35,368 bases of DNA from Methanobacteriota archaeon. GTDB lineage: Archaea > Thermoplasmatota > Poseidoniia > Poseidoniales > SP79. The translations under genes were made by a program, and so were the position numbers. A model generated the notes under the pieces. It did not search any database and had not been told where the DNA came from. It saw nothing but the letters and a program-made list of their open reading frames with translations. Positions within the stretch are counted from its first letter, which is position 1; each line of letters starts with the position of its first letter. Positions 1 through 6,771 of the stretch are shown piece by piece. The stretch is from assembly GCA_002715545.1 (NCBI GenBank), contig PAZI01000027.1, positions 243,193-278,560 of the forward strand, written 5' to 3'.

Positions 1-8
1 ATTTTCAT
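1..8 (-). CDS. Start of a further leader-array gene (partial)
   Basis: The first eight bases read ATGAAAAT on the minus strand, just after the stop of the gene ending at 11. This matches the first codons of the MKITK leader that starts every neighbouring gene, so the array continues past the left edge. Only the start is visible. Confidence 0.6.
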
Positions 9-10
9 TA

Positions 11-277
11 TTATCGTCTCCGTCCTCTTCCACGGGTCGGGCGATACCCATCCCAACTATTATAATTATAGCGACCGCCACCGGTTCCCAATATGACTTC
101 ACCCTCACCGTTCTTCAAGTAACCGTATTGGTCTTCCATGTGCTCTGCCGGCTCGTCATTACCATCATCATCTTTAATCCTAAGCTGGCCTGTCTTTGTT
201 CTATAGACGTACTGCTCATATTCTAGTAATAATGATTCTCTAATAATACTTCGTAATTTTCTTTTTGTGATTTTCAT
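11..277 (-). CDS. MKITK-leader protein, 88 aa (array member 1)
   Basis: The protein has the shared basic leader (MKITKRKLRSIIRES), with I-R-E at residues 12-14 as in its neighbours. The body is not recognised. It has an acidic stretch (KDDDGNDEPAEHMED), then a Gly/Tyr-rich part and a C-terminal GRGRRR tail, which is unusual because most bodies in the array are acidic to the end. By analogy with T4 internal proteins it may be packaged in the head, with the leader removed after Glu14. That role is inference from the leader only. Confidence 0.85.
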   Translation of the reverse strand: MKITKRKLRSIIRESLLLEYEQYVYRTKTGQLRIKDDDGNDEPAEHMEDQYGYLKNGEGEVILGTGGGRYNYNSWDGYRPTRGRGRRR

Positions 278-292
278 CTTGTTATCCTTACA

Positions 293-670
293 TCAACTAC
301 CTAGACTAGGCTCTCTACCCAAGCTTTTTCTCATCATCTGTTGATGACGCATAAAATTTTGGTTTTCTCGAGACTGTGCTTTCTCAAATTTAGCGCTATG
401 GAGTTTTCTTGATCTAGGGTATCGTGGATCAGGTACAGAGATTTTAACATCATCGCCATACCTCTTCTTGATCTCTGCTTTTTTAGCTTCAAAATCTTCT
501 TCTCTAACGCTATAGCTATATCCGGGCCCGGGCAACATCATACGCTTAAATTCATCATCGACCCAAATTAGATCATCAATAGGGATTGGGCTAGAAAGAT
601 CTTGTGTAGCCATTTCTCTCTCCAACTCTTCCCTAATGATTCTTCTTAATTGCCTCTTTGTGATCTTCAT
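293..670 (-). CDS. MKITK-leader protein, 125 aa (array member 2)
   Basis: The start is set at the conserved leader (MKITKRQLRRIIREELERE), preceded by AGGATAAT. An in-frame ATG at 709 would add 13 residues and run into the gene ending at 685, so it is rejected. After an acidic middle (IDDLIWVDDEF) the C-terminal half turns basic, rich in Lys, Arg and Gln, with two Met-rich turns. No family is recognised. The I-R-E triplet at 12-14 is intact. Confidence 0.85.
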   Translation of the reverse strand: MKITKRQLRRIIREELEREMATQDLSSPIPIDDLIWVDDEFKRMMLPGPGYSYSVREEDFEAKKAEIKKRYGDDVKISVPDPRYPRSRKLHSAKFEKAQSRENQNFMRHQQMMRKSLGREPSLGS

Positions 671-684
671 CTTATTATCCTGTG

Positions 685-1317
685 TTAATACGGTTGAAAG
701 GGTTCCCACCCATCGCCATATTCATTATCTGCTATTTCGGTGGCGTTAGGATCATCGGGAAATAAATACTCATGATTTCGGCCCTTCATTTTTATATGCC
801 AAACCTTGCCCCTAAATGGAGCGTCGGTTCCTGTGTATGCAGAAATCGTTTCAATATTTGTGGCGCCTATTGTTCTTTCGTAAATGAAGCCAAGCATTTC
901 GTATAGTGCCTTCAAGACTTTTCTACTAGGCTGATCTCCCGTAGCTGCTGGTGTGCCAACAATAGTTACAGTTCCCGCAGTTATCCATTTTCCTCGGTCA
1001 CGGTTTGTGTTCTTGAATCTTTTTAGCTCAACCTCAGTTCCAGCTGGTAGCTTTTCAAGTTTTTTCGCAAATCGATCACCAGACTTATACCACTTTTCTC
1101 GTATCATATCGTCCGCATATGAGTGTAAACCAGATCTGTTACCGAGGCCAGGCCAGATATTTTTTCCAGCGACTGTTACTCGATTACCCTCTTCTGCCCA
1201 TTGCAGTATTTCCTGAACTGGATCTCCTGAGCCGATAACATCTGCATACGCTTCTTTTAATCGTGAGCTAATTGACTCCCTAATAACTCGTCTTAATTTC
1301 TGTTTGGTAATTTTCAT
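685..1317 (-). CDS. MKITK-leader protein, 210 aa (array member 3)
   Basis: This is one of the longer array members. The leader is MKITKQKLRRVIRESISSRL. The roughly 190-residue body looks globular. It has a helical segment (DPVQEILQWAEEGNRV), then alternating strands (AGTEVELKRF, WITAGTVTIVG), a helix (VLKALYEMLGFIYER) and an acidic, aromatic tail. I do not recognise the fold. The start overlaps a 21-codon microORF by four bases. A body this large implies a specific activity rather than filler, possibly in the newly infected cell if it is ejected with the DNA. Confidence 0.88.
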   Translation of the reverse strand: MKITKQKLRRVIRESISSRLKEAYADVIGSGDPVQEILQWAEEGNRVTVAGKNIWPGLGNRSGLHSYADDMIREKWYKSGDRFAKKLEKLPAGTEVELKRFKNTNRDRGKWITAGTVTIVGTPAATGDQPSRKVLKALYEMLGFIYERTIGATNIETISAYTGTDAPFRGKVWHIKMKGRNHEYLFPDDPNATEIADNEYGDGWEPFQPY

Positions 1318-1379
1318 TTTCGCTTCTTTTCTTTTTTAAGCGTAAGACCCTTAATAAGAGATCCCCAAAAGGTAATCAT
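1314..1379 (-). CDS. Possible 21-aa basic/hydrophobic microprotein
   Basis: A 21-codon frame (MITFWGSLIKGLTLKKEKKR) fills the gap between array members 3 and 4. Its ATG overlaps the upstream TAA by one base, its TGA overlaps the next ATG by four, and GGAG lies about seven bases before it. A short hydrophobic start followed by a Lys-rich tail resembles the membrane peptides elsewhere in the window. It could also be only a coupling peptide that keeps ribosomes on the mRNA. Confidence 0.4.
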   Translation of the reverse strand: MITFWGSLIKGLTLKKEKKRK

Positions 1380-1693
1380 TATATACTCCGTGGTTTTGTG
1401 CCGAGCTTCTTTTTGTAATCGTAGAGACCGTTTGCCAAAGCTTCTTTAAGCATATCTGGTCTATTATACAACTGCCTTACAATTTCATCGGCTTGTTCTG
1501 CAGTAACACCCAGTTCTTCTAAGCCTTCCTGAACAGCAAACTCAATCTGATCTACTAAAATTGCAGCGTCAGTCGAAGCTGGTGGCTTACGATCAGCGCC
1601 AGGAGGAGGGAGGTCTTCCTCCCAGCCCTCACGCAGGAGGTTGGCTTTCTCTTCTCGTATGATTCTCTTCAACTGCCTCTTGGTGATCTTCAC
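1379..1693 (-). CDS. MKITK-leader protein, 104 aa (array member 4)
   Basis: Starts with GTG, sharing GTGA with the stop of the upstream gene. The leader MKITKRQLKRIIREEK carries I-R-E at 12-14 and a second L-R-E at 20-22. After a Pro-rich linker (DLPPPGADRKPP) the body is predicted helical (ILVDQIEFAVQEGLEELG, then a second helix pair). It resembles a small all-helical domain but matches no family I know. Confidence 0.88.
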   Translation of the reverse strand: MKITKRQLKRIIREEKANLLREGWEEDLPPPGADRKPPASTDAAILVDQIEFAVQEGLEELGVTAEQADEIVRQLYNRPDMLKEALANGLYDYKKKLGTKPRSI

Positions 1694-2049
1694 GCAAATT
1701 CTCCCTCAACAAGCTTTTGAGAGAACTCTTTCATAGTTTGTAAAGCCACTCTTCTTATTCTTAATGTCATTTCCGCTTCCATGTCCATGGCTGCTCCTTC
1801 GACCTGATCGTTCCAATAGGTTTGCGCATCCCTGTCGGATTTTGTGTCCGGATTCATAGAAGTATCGCCTTTATCCCAAGCCTTCTCTTCCATGTCTATC
1901 CATTTATCAACTAGATCTCCGACATTAGACCAATCTACTCTAGGCCAATGGTGATCGCCATTTGCTGGTGAGCCCTCTTCTTGTTCTCTTAAGATTCGAG
2001 CTTTCTCTTCTTTAATAATTCTTCTTAGTTGTCTTTTTGTAATCTTCAT
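1690..2049 (-). CDS. MKITK-leader protein, 119 aa (array member 5)
   Basis: The leader is MKITKRQLRRIIKEEKARIL, followed by a short Gly/Glu linker. The body is Trp- and Asp-rich (HHWPRVDWSNVGDLVDKWID) and ends in a long amphipathic helix (MTLRIRRVALQTMKEFSQKL). The stop overlaps the next start by four bases. Function unknown. Confidence 0.88.
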   Translation of the reverse strand: MKITKRQLRRIIKEEKARILREQEEGSPANGDHHWPRVDWSNVGDLVDKWIDMEEKAWDKGDTSMNPDTKSDRDAQTYWNDQVEGAAMDMEAEMTLRIRRVALQTMKEFSQKLVEGEFA

Positions 2050-2061
2050 TTAGGTTCTCTC

Positions 2062-2388
2062 CTAGTAGCCGGCGTCGAACTCTTGGACCGGCAGTCTGTC
2101 TTTAATCTCTTTTGGAATGTAATCTAGAAGCGCATAAGCATCGTCGTTATAGCCACCCTCGATAGAGTACACCAATTCCTCTAACTCTTCTATGGCCTCT
2201 GCGCTAAGCCCTGTACGATCAACACGCATCAGATCATTCTCAATTTCACCGACTGCATCACTATCAGAATAATATCCTGAATCTAGTGCTTGCATGAATC
2301 CTGCATCATATGGGTGATTCTCGTTAAGAATTTTTCTGCTTAATTCTTCTCTAATAACTCTTCTTAATTGTCTCTTTGTAATCTTCAT
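2062..2388 (-). CDS. MKITK-leader protein, 108 aa (array member 6)
   Basis: The leader is MKITKRQLRRVIREELSRKI. The strongly acidic body begins HPYDAGFMQALDSGYYSD. A P-x-D-A motif of this kind after the leader recurs in members 8, 11 and 17. Residues 45-105 look like three short helices rich in Glu, Asp and Tyr. Its pattern (DAY.LLDYIP.EIKD) is echoed in member 9 (LLDVFDNYPGLKDKVLEYI), so these two bodies may be distant paralogues. Confidence 0.88.
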   Translation of the reverse strand: MKITKRQLRRVIREELSRKILNENHPYDAGFMQALDSGYYSDSDAVGEIENDLMRVDRTGLSAEAIEELEELVYSIEGGYNDDAYALLDYIPKEIKDRLPVQEFDAGY

Positions 2389-2389
2389 T

Positions 2390-2683
2390 TTAAAATCCCT
2401 TTAGATCTCCAAGCAATTGCATAAGGTGATACTGAACATCACCATTAGCTTCAAATGAAAGGTCAACATACGTAGGTAACATCTTATCGTCCCTAAGCGC
2501 TGACGCCGCATCATTAAGATGGTTGTCAGTTTTACCAACTAACATTACAATTTTTTCAATTCGTTGAATTAGTTCGTCCACAGGGATATCGACTCCGCCA
2601 GCGTCATCAAGAGCAGACTCTTTTAGAAGTCTCTGCTTCTCTTCCCTAATAATTCTTCTTAGTTGTCGCTTTGTAATTTTCAT
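2390..2683 (-). CDS. MKITK-leader protein, 97 aa (array member 7)
   Basis: The leader is MKITKRQLRRIIREEKQRLL, with I-R-E and L-K-E triplets. The body starts ESALDDAGGVDIPVDELI. VDIPVDEL is close to the GVDIPEMLD in member 20, suggesting shared ancestry of the bodies as well as the leader. The rest is helical, with an LMQLLGDLKGF ending. Confidence 0.88.
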   Translation of the reverse strand: MKITKRQLRRIIREEKQRLLKESALDDAGGVDIPVDELIQRIEKIVMLVGKTDNHLNDAASALRDDKMLPTYVDLSFEANGDVQYHLMQLLGDLKGF

Positions 2684-3318
2684 TATACAACTCCTCCTAA
2701 CGCATGGATCGCGTCTTCCAATAATACAAGTTGCTCATTAATGATATCGTACATGTCTCCTCTTGTATTAGCCATAACGTCCTGTAAATTCATATGGACA
2801 GTCTGGAGTAATTGAATCGCGGAAGCTGTCTTATCGTCCATCCTAGCTGCCTCGAAGCCGGCGTCTGCTGGCGTCCCTGCCTCTTTTAGCAGTCTAGCTT
2901 TCTCTTCCCGAATAATGCGTCGTAGCTGTCGCTTTGTAATTTTCACCTTAGATTCTCCTAATCGTTTACGTTCTAGTTCTTTTTCTTTTCTAATCTGCCA
3001 TGATGATCTTCGACCACCAGTCAAATGAGGTACTTCCTGTGAAAGACCTCCTGCAGCTTGTTCTTCTTGTTGCCTATCGAAGTCTCTCTTTATATCTTCT
3101 GCCGGTATACCAAATTCATCTCCTAAGACTCGCATATGGCCTAGAGACTCAATACCGTGGGAAATTAAAAAGCTAGCGATAACTGAAGCAGATGCAGGGG
3201 TCACATGCCCATTTGCTTTAACCCAATCCAGGTATGTATTCAATGACGGGTTTTCATTGAGCAATTTAGTTTTCTCTTCCTGAATGATTCTTTTTAATTG
3301 TCTCTTTGTGATTTTCAT
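2683..3318 (-). CDS. Fusion of two MKITK-leader proteins, 211 aa (array member 8)
   Basis: The frame holds two leaders: MKITKRQLKRIIQEEK at residue 1 and VKITKRQLRRIIREEKARLL at residue 125, with no stop between them. The Val codon is GTG at 2946, and AGGAG lies nine bases before it. The second half may therefore also be made alone (2683-2946, 87 aa). First body: SH-rich helical segment, then a basic linker (RKEKELERKRLGES). Second body: TPADAGFEAARMDD and a helical tail. If the leaders are protease sites, the fusion would be cut into two products. Confidence 0.85.
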   Translation of the reverse strand: MKITKRQLKRIIQEEKTKLLNENPSLNTYLDWVKANGHVTPASASVIASFLISHGIESLGHMRVLGDEFGIPAEDIKRDFDRQQEEQAAGGLSQEVPHLTGGRRSSWQIRKEKELERKRLGESKVKITKRQLRRIIREEKARLLKEAGTPADAGFEAARMDDKTASAIQLLQTVHMNLQDVMANTRGDMYDIINEQLVLLEDAIHALGGVV

Positions 3319-3319
3319 A

Positions 3320-3604
3320 TCAAATATATTCCAGCACTTTATCTTTAAGGCCTGGGTAGTTATCAAAGACGTCTAGTAATTCTTCTGTATTATACCCATA
3401 TTGTTCAAGGTCCTCAAACTCCATCATAGCTTCTTGCGCGTCTCCGTCGTCAACCATACGAAGCGCGTCGTATAGATAACTGTAAGCATCGCTCTTACCA
3501 TAGTTGTGATCAATTTCAAGAACTTCTCGATCTAAAGGGTGCATTTCTTCTTTTAAGAGTTCTTCTTTGATAATTCTTTTTAGTTGTCTTTTTGTGATCT
3601 TCAT
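3320..3604 (-). CDS. MKITK-leader protein, 94 aa (array member 9)
   Basis: The start is placed at the leader MKITKRQLKRIIKEELLKEE, whose ATG overlaps the upstream TGA by four bases. The body is very acidic, helical and Tyr-rich (AYSYLYDALRMVDDGDAQEA, then EEFDNYPGL-like ends), and appears related to member 6. One base separates its stop from the start of member 8. Function unknown. Confidence 0.87.
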   Translation of the reverse strand: MKITKRQLKRIIKEELLKEEMHPLDREVLEIDHNYGKSDAYSYLYDALRMVDDGDAQEAMMEFEDLEQYGYNTEELLDVFDNYPGLKDKVLEYI

Positions 3605-4221
3605 TCGCTCCAACTCCTTGGCACTTTAAATTTAGATTCTTTTCCACCAGTTATTTGTTGGAATAGTTCTTCAGCTGAGTATACATTGCCATCTTTGTCC
3701 ATTCCCTTTGAGTTTATATCAATAGGAAGAGGATCAATGTTATTACCCCATAGCCACCATCTATATTTTATGGGCCGACTGAAGCGACTAGCACCCGGTT
3801 CCTCATAAATAGGGGAAACCCTAATCGCACCAGGTGCTGTATCGGCTTGTACAAGCGGATCGCCAACGTACTCTTCTGTATCCAGCAAATCTGCAAAAGC
3901 TTCATATACAGGATCTAAAATGCGAGGGCCGGCTTCAGAGAATATCTCGTCCACAGTTGCGGCAAACTCCGGAAAAGCTGCCTTCACATACTTAATCACT
4001 GCATCAGGTTTGTAATCTGTTGCTTCTGCTTCGTAAAGATATTCCACCCAATCCTCTGCGCTCCACGACCCACCGCCTTTGTGAGTTGGTATGCCAGCTG
4101 GGTCTACTGCGGAACTATCTGCCTCTTTTGCAGCTGCGACGTATAGTTTATCTAGACCTGCGGCTTCTCGTAAAAGCGTTTCACGAATAACACGGCGTAG
4201 TTTTCGTTCGGTGATTATCAT
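3601..4221 (-). CDS. MKITK-leader protein, 206 aa (array member 10)
   Basis: The leader is a variant, MIITERKLRRVIRETLLREA, still with I-R-E at 12-14. The body is large and acidic. It holds WSAEDWVEYLYEAEATDYKP and a helical EFAATVDEIFSEAG segment. A later basic/aromatic part (PIKYRWWLWGNNIDPLPIDI) ends in KVPRSWSE. No family recognised. It overlaps its neighbours by one and four bases. Confidence 0.87.
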   Translation of the reverse strand: MIITERKLRRVIRETLLREAAGLDKLYVAAAKEADSSAVDPAGIPTHKGGGSWSAEDWVEYLYEAEATDYKPDAVIKYVKAAFPEFAATVDEIFSEAGPRILDPVYEAFADLLDTEEYVGDPLVQADTAPGAIRVSPIYEEPGASRFSRPIKYRWWLWGNNIDPLPIDINSKGMDKDGNVYSAEELFQQITGGKESKFKVPRSWSE

Positions 4222-4490
4222 TATAGTATACCTAACTCACGTTCCATTCTTAGTAAGAGGTCTCGAGCCCTGCTAGCTATAAAACCACTACCTTTCAGCT
4301 TAAGGCCGCTCATATCTTCAAGATACTCAACCAATTCGTTAAAGAGCTCAGCTGGAACCTGCATGCTGGTGTCAATTCTTTCTTGCTCATAATGATCAGC
4401 GGCATCATGCATACTCATATCAGCAGGAGAAGATTCAGCCAACCTCGCTTTTCTAATAATGTGTCGTAGCTGCTCTTTTGTAATCTTCAT
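4221..4490 (-). CDS. MKITK-leader protein, 89 aa, shifted cleavage motif (array member 11)
   Basis: The leader MKITKEQLRHIIRKARLAES is the only one lacking Glu14 (it has Lys). An L-A-E triplet follows at residues 17-19 instead, so the (I/L)-x-E motif is kept but moved by five residues. The acidic helical body has MSMHDAADHYEQE and ends ASRARDLLLRMERELGIL. Function unknown. Confidence 0.87.
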   Translation of the reverse strand: MKITKEQLRHIIRKARLAESSPADMSMHDAADHYEQERIDTSMQVPAELFNELVEYLEDMSGLKLKGSGFIASRARDLLLRMERELGIL

Positions 4491-4784
4491 TTATCTTCCG
4501 ATCTTGACTGATGGCATGTCGTACTTCATACCTTGCTCTTTGTAGAATTCACGAGCAGCATCAGCGAGCGCAGCACTGGCTGCTTGAACAGCTTCAGCAG
4601 TAATGTTCATGCCATCAGGCTCCGTTAGGCCTTGTTCCACCGCAACATCATAGACTGTTTCAAGAATAGCTTCCTTAAACATTTCGTACATTCTTTGATC
4701 GTACTGTCCAGCCGGAGCCTCTTTCATGAGGCGCGCCTTCTCTTCACGGATAATTCTTCTTAGTTGTCTTTTTGTAATTTTCAT
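4491..4784 (-). CDS. MKITK-leader protein, 97 aa (array member 12)
   Basis: The leader is MKITKRQLRRIIREEKARLM. Its DNA is identical over 51 bases to that of member 13, showing recent duplication or gene conversion. The body is a helical domain (MYEMFKEAILETVYDVAVEQ, then an Ala-rich AVQAASAALADAAREFYKEQ helix). Function unknown. Confidence 0.88.
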   Translation of the reverse strand: MKITKRQLRRIIREEKARLMKEAPAGQYDQRMYEMFKEAILETVYDVAVEQGLTEPDGMNITAEAVQAASAALADAAREFYKEQGMKYDMPSVKIGR

Positions 4785-4785
4785 T
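4735..4785 (-). repeat. 51-nt leader repeat, copy 1 (matches 4957-5007)
   Basis: This stretch, covering the leader of array member 12 and its start codon, is base-for-base identical to 4957-5007 in member 13. Other leaders keep the protein sequence but differ at silent sites, so this pair exchanged sequence recently. Confidence 0.9.
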
Positions 4786-5006
4786 TAAACCTCGCTATCC
4801 TTGAAATCGAGCATAGACTGAAATGCATCATCGCCTGACATCCAGTTACCAACAAGATAGTCAACTAGCACACTATCAGGAATTCCCATCATTCTCAGTT
4901 CGTCGAGAATATCAAGGCCCTCTCTTCGGCCGCCCCTTTGCTCTTTAACGAGCCTTGCCTTCTCTTCACGGATAATTCTTCTTAGTTGTCTTTTTGTAAT
5001 TTTCAT
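4785..5006 (-). CDS. MKITK-leader protein, 73 aa (array member 13)
   Basis: The shortest array member. The leader MKITKRQLRRIIREEKARLV is followed by a basic Gly-rich linker (EQRGGRREG) and about 45 residues with helices (LDILDELRMMGIPDSVLVDY). The leader DNA is the twin of that in member 12. Confidence 0.87.
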   Translation of the reverse strand: MKITKRQLRRIIREEKARLVKEQRGGRREGLDILDELRMMGIPDSVLVDYLVGNWMSGDDAFQSMLDFKDSEV

Positions 5007-5007
5007 T
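4957..5007 (-). repeat. 51-nt leader repeat, copy 2 (matches 4735-4785)
   Basis: Identical to 4735-4785. It covers codons 1-16 of array member 13 and its upstream edge. Repeats of this kind give homologous sites for shuffling bodies behind a constant leader. Confidence 0.9.
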
Positions 5008-5311
5008 ATTTGATCCCAAGGTTCGCCATGGCTTCAGCCACCGCTTTTTTAATTTCAGCATCGGAAAAATCCATACCACCATACTCAATGATATACTCTA
5101 GATTCTGAGTATACTTTTTAATGTCGCCGTTACTTTTCCATTGCACCATGTTCCTACCTTCGGATTCAGGAGGCGCAGCCTTCTGATGCTCACCTCGTGC
5201 ACGGGCGTCAATGGTACCAGGAAGACCTAGCGCGCCACCCCAGGCTTCTTTCACTAGCCTAGCTTTCTCTTCTCGAATAATTCTTTTAAGTTGTTTCTTT
5301 GTGATTTTCAT
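5006..5311 (-). CDS. MKITK-leader protein, 101 aa (array member 14)
   Basis: The start is at the leader MKITKKQLKRIIREEKARLV. A longer in-frame opening from about 5392 is rejected because that stretch codes in another frame for a membrane peptide (5308-5442) whose TGA overlaps this ATG by four bases. The body has a Gly/Ala linker and a C-terminal helical part (DFSDAEIKKAVAEAMANLGI). Confidence 0.87.
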   Translation of the reverse strand: MKITKKQLKRIIREEKARLVKEAWGGALGLPGTIDARARGEHQKAAPPESEGRNMVQWKSNGDIKKYTQNLEYIIEYGGMDFSDAEIKKAVAEAMANLGIK

Positions 5312-5442
5312 GTGTATAACCCTATTATATATCCTATGATTAATCCTTTGATAAACGATATCCACGCCAATTGATAACTTGATAAACCCCATCGAAATAT
5401 GAGGCTATCAAGTTTATCTTTGTGCCACTCTATTATCTTCAC
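5308..5442 (-). CDS. 44-aa single-helix membrane peptide
   Basis: Starts at GTG, sharing GTGA with the stop of the Cys-rich gene upstream, and ends in TGA sharing ATGA with array member 14. The N-terminus is polar (KIIEWHKDKLDSLIFRW), then AWISFIKGLIIGYIIGLYT forms one hydrophobic helix at the C-terminus. Coupled overlaps at both ends and a protein-like composition support a real gene. It carries no leader. It could be a small inner-membrane protein. Confidence 0.65.
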   Translation of the reverse strand: MKIIEWHKDKLDSLIFRWGLSSYQLAWISFIKGLIIGYIIGLYT

Positions 5443-5534
5443 TTACATCCACAATCTGCGCATGTACAACACCCACAACAACAGCAGCAGTGCTCGTTAA
5501 ATAACTTGGTTAGTCTATGTAATAATTTCTTCAT
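5439..5534 (-). CDS. 31-aa cysteine-rich microprotein
   Basis: A strong AAAGGAG site precedes ATG at 5534. The peptide has an amphipathic basic start (MKKLLHRLTKLFNEH). Ten of the last 17 residues are cysteine, in CCCCCGCCTCADCGCK. Cys density of this kind suggests metal binding (metallothionein-like) or, less likely, a lipid-modified membrane anchor. It lies inside the leader array but lacks the leader, and its stop is coupled to the membrane peptide at 5308-5442. No known family is claimed. Confidence 0.7.
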   Translation of the reverse strand: MKKLLHRLTKLFNEHCCCCCGCCTCADCGCK

Positions 5535-5576
5535 TGTTTTCTCCTTTTATCAATTGTTACATTTTCGATTTTTGAA

Positions 5577-5801
5577 TTAATATCCAGTCGACTGCTTGGC
5601 ATCATCCAAAGCTGTATCTAAATCAGTGTAATCGATTCCAGCTCTTTTTGCCTTTGTGAAGGCAGCTTCGAGGTCCATATATAGGTTCATCATCGCTTCC
5701 ATATATTCATCCCCGTAGCTATCATCCGATGCCATTTCGTTCATAAGCTTGGTTTTTTCTTCTTTGATGATTCTTCTCAATTGTCTCTTTGTGATTTTCA
5801 T
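5577..5801 (-). CDS. MKITK-leader protein, 74 aa (array member 15)
   Basis: The leader MKITKRQLRRIIKEEKTKLM is followed by an acidic, Met/Tyr-rich helical body (YGDEYMEAMMNLYMDLEAAF), then a second helix and a short tail. A four-codon in-frame extension upstream is ignored because the leader is conserved. The 5535-5576 gap upstream of the Cys-rich gene shows no gene. Confidence 0.87.
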   Translation of the reverse strand: MKITKRQLRRIIKEEKTKLMNEMASDDSYGDEYMEAMMNLYMDLEAAFTKAKRAGIDYTDLDTALDDAKQSTGY

Positions 5802-5806
5802 AATTC

Positions 5807-6133
5807 CTACCAATCTGGTCTTCTGTTGTGAATAACTGATCTCTTAGAATCGGGTACACCGCTCTCTTCTTCAGTAGGTGTTCTCCCACCTTGAGCTAAC
5901 GATCTTTTAAGCTTATCATGAAGAATCTCTAATCTTTCCACTTGCATCTCTAAGTCTTGGGCTAAGTGTGGATCATTTTGATATACCCCGACAGCGATAT
6001 CATCAATAGCGATCCTAATATCATCTAACTCCTTGACGGCATCCATCGAATGAGTCTCATTTAATTTTCTTCTTGAAAGCCTTTGTTTTTCTTCTCTAAT
6101 AATTCTTCTAAGTTGTCTCTTTGTGATTTTCAT
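5807..6133 (-). CDS. MKITK-leader protein, 108 aa (array member 16)
   Basis: The leader is MKITKRQLRRIIREEKQRLS, followed by RRKLNETHSMDAVKELDDIR. The body is one long helical stretch with heptad-like spacing (residues 30-80), likely a coiled coil or hairpin. It ends in a basic, Pro-containing tail. Function unknown. Confidence 0.88.
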   Translation of the reverse strand: MKITKRQLRRIIREEKQRLSRRKLNETHSMDAVKELDDIRIAIDDIAVGVYQNDPHLAQDLEMQVERLEILHDKLKRSLAQGGRTPTEEESGVPDSKRSVIHNRRPDW

Positions 6134-6134
6134 C

Positions 6135-6398
6135 TTATCTACCTCTCCTTAGTACCTTAACAGTAATGCCCTCTGGCTCACCTGTCATTATATAAAGCTC
6201 ATCATCGCTCAGCGCTTCAACGCCCAGCCTTGTCAGGGTTTTAAGCGCAGTGTAAAGTTCGTCTGCAGCCTCTACTACATCCATATCGGGTTCACCTTTC
6301 CACGCTCTTCTATCAGCATCGAATGGGTCTTCTTCTCTTAAGAGCCTAGCTCTCTCTTCTCTAATGATTCTTCTCAATTGTCTTTTTGTAATTTTCAT
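6135..6398 (-). CDS. MKITK-leader protein, 87 aa (array member 17)
   Basis: The leader MKITKRQLRRIIREERARLL is followed by REEDPFDADRRAWKGEPDMD, another example of the P-x-D-A motif. A helix (VVEAADELYTALKTLTRLG) leads into a short beta-like C-terminus (DDELYIMTGEPEGITVKVLR). It overlaps member 18 by four bases. Confidence 0.88.
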   Translation of the reverse strand: MKITKRQLRRIIREERARLLREEDPFDADRRAWKGEPDMDVVEAADELYTALKTLTRLGVEALSDDELYIMTGEPEGITVKVLRRGR

Positions 6399-6763
6399 CT
6401 TCTTGGTAACCTCGTGTTTTGTGGTGGTTCACCCGGGCCGAGATAAACCACGTCGTATTCGGGCATTTCTCCGGGCTCATCAACCAGTGCCATTCTATAA
6501 TCAAAGTGCTTTCGGGTCGCTTTGCCCCGATCTACATAGTCAACCTCGCCAGTCATCGGACTGACTCCTATGACGACTATAGGTCTTCCATTTAAAGATA
6601 AGTTATCACCAGGATGTAATGATTTAAAGTCTTCTGGAGTTGTAAGGGTACCATCTTCATAAAACTTTCTAGAAAAGTTTGCCGGCGCCTGATCACTAGG
6701 CTGAAGCTTTTCTCTTACTGTTTCTCTGATAATTCTTCTTAGTTGTCTTTTTGCGATTTTCAT
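6395..6763 (-). CDS. MKITK-leader protein, 122 aa (array member 18)
   Basis: The leader is a mild variant, MKIAKRQLRRIIRETVREKL. The body appears beta-rich: PGDNLSLNGRPIVVIGVSPM and GEVDYVDRGKATRKHFDYRM suggest a small SH3-like barrel reminiscent of the second family in this window (G-D-x-L, then glycine turns). It ends Pro/Arg-rich. Joining the leader to an SH3-like body would link the two repeated families, but the match is weak. Confidence 0.86.
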   Translation of the reverse strand: MKIAKRQLRRIIRETVREKLQPSDQAPANFSRKFYEDGTLTTPEDFKSLHPGDNLSLNGRPIVVIGVSPMTGEVDYVDRGKATRKHFDYRMALVDEPGEMPEYDVVYLGPGEPPQNTRLPRR

Positions 6764-6771
6764 TGTTTATC

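Noticed and set aside
5312..5392. N-terminal extension of array member 14 (about 27 residues)
   Set aside because: It would displace the conserved MKITK start and lies over a better-supported membrane peptide in another frame.
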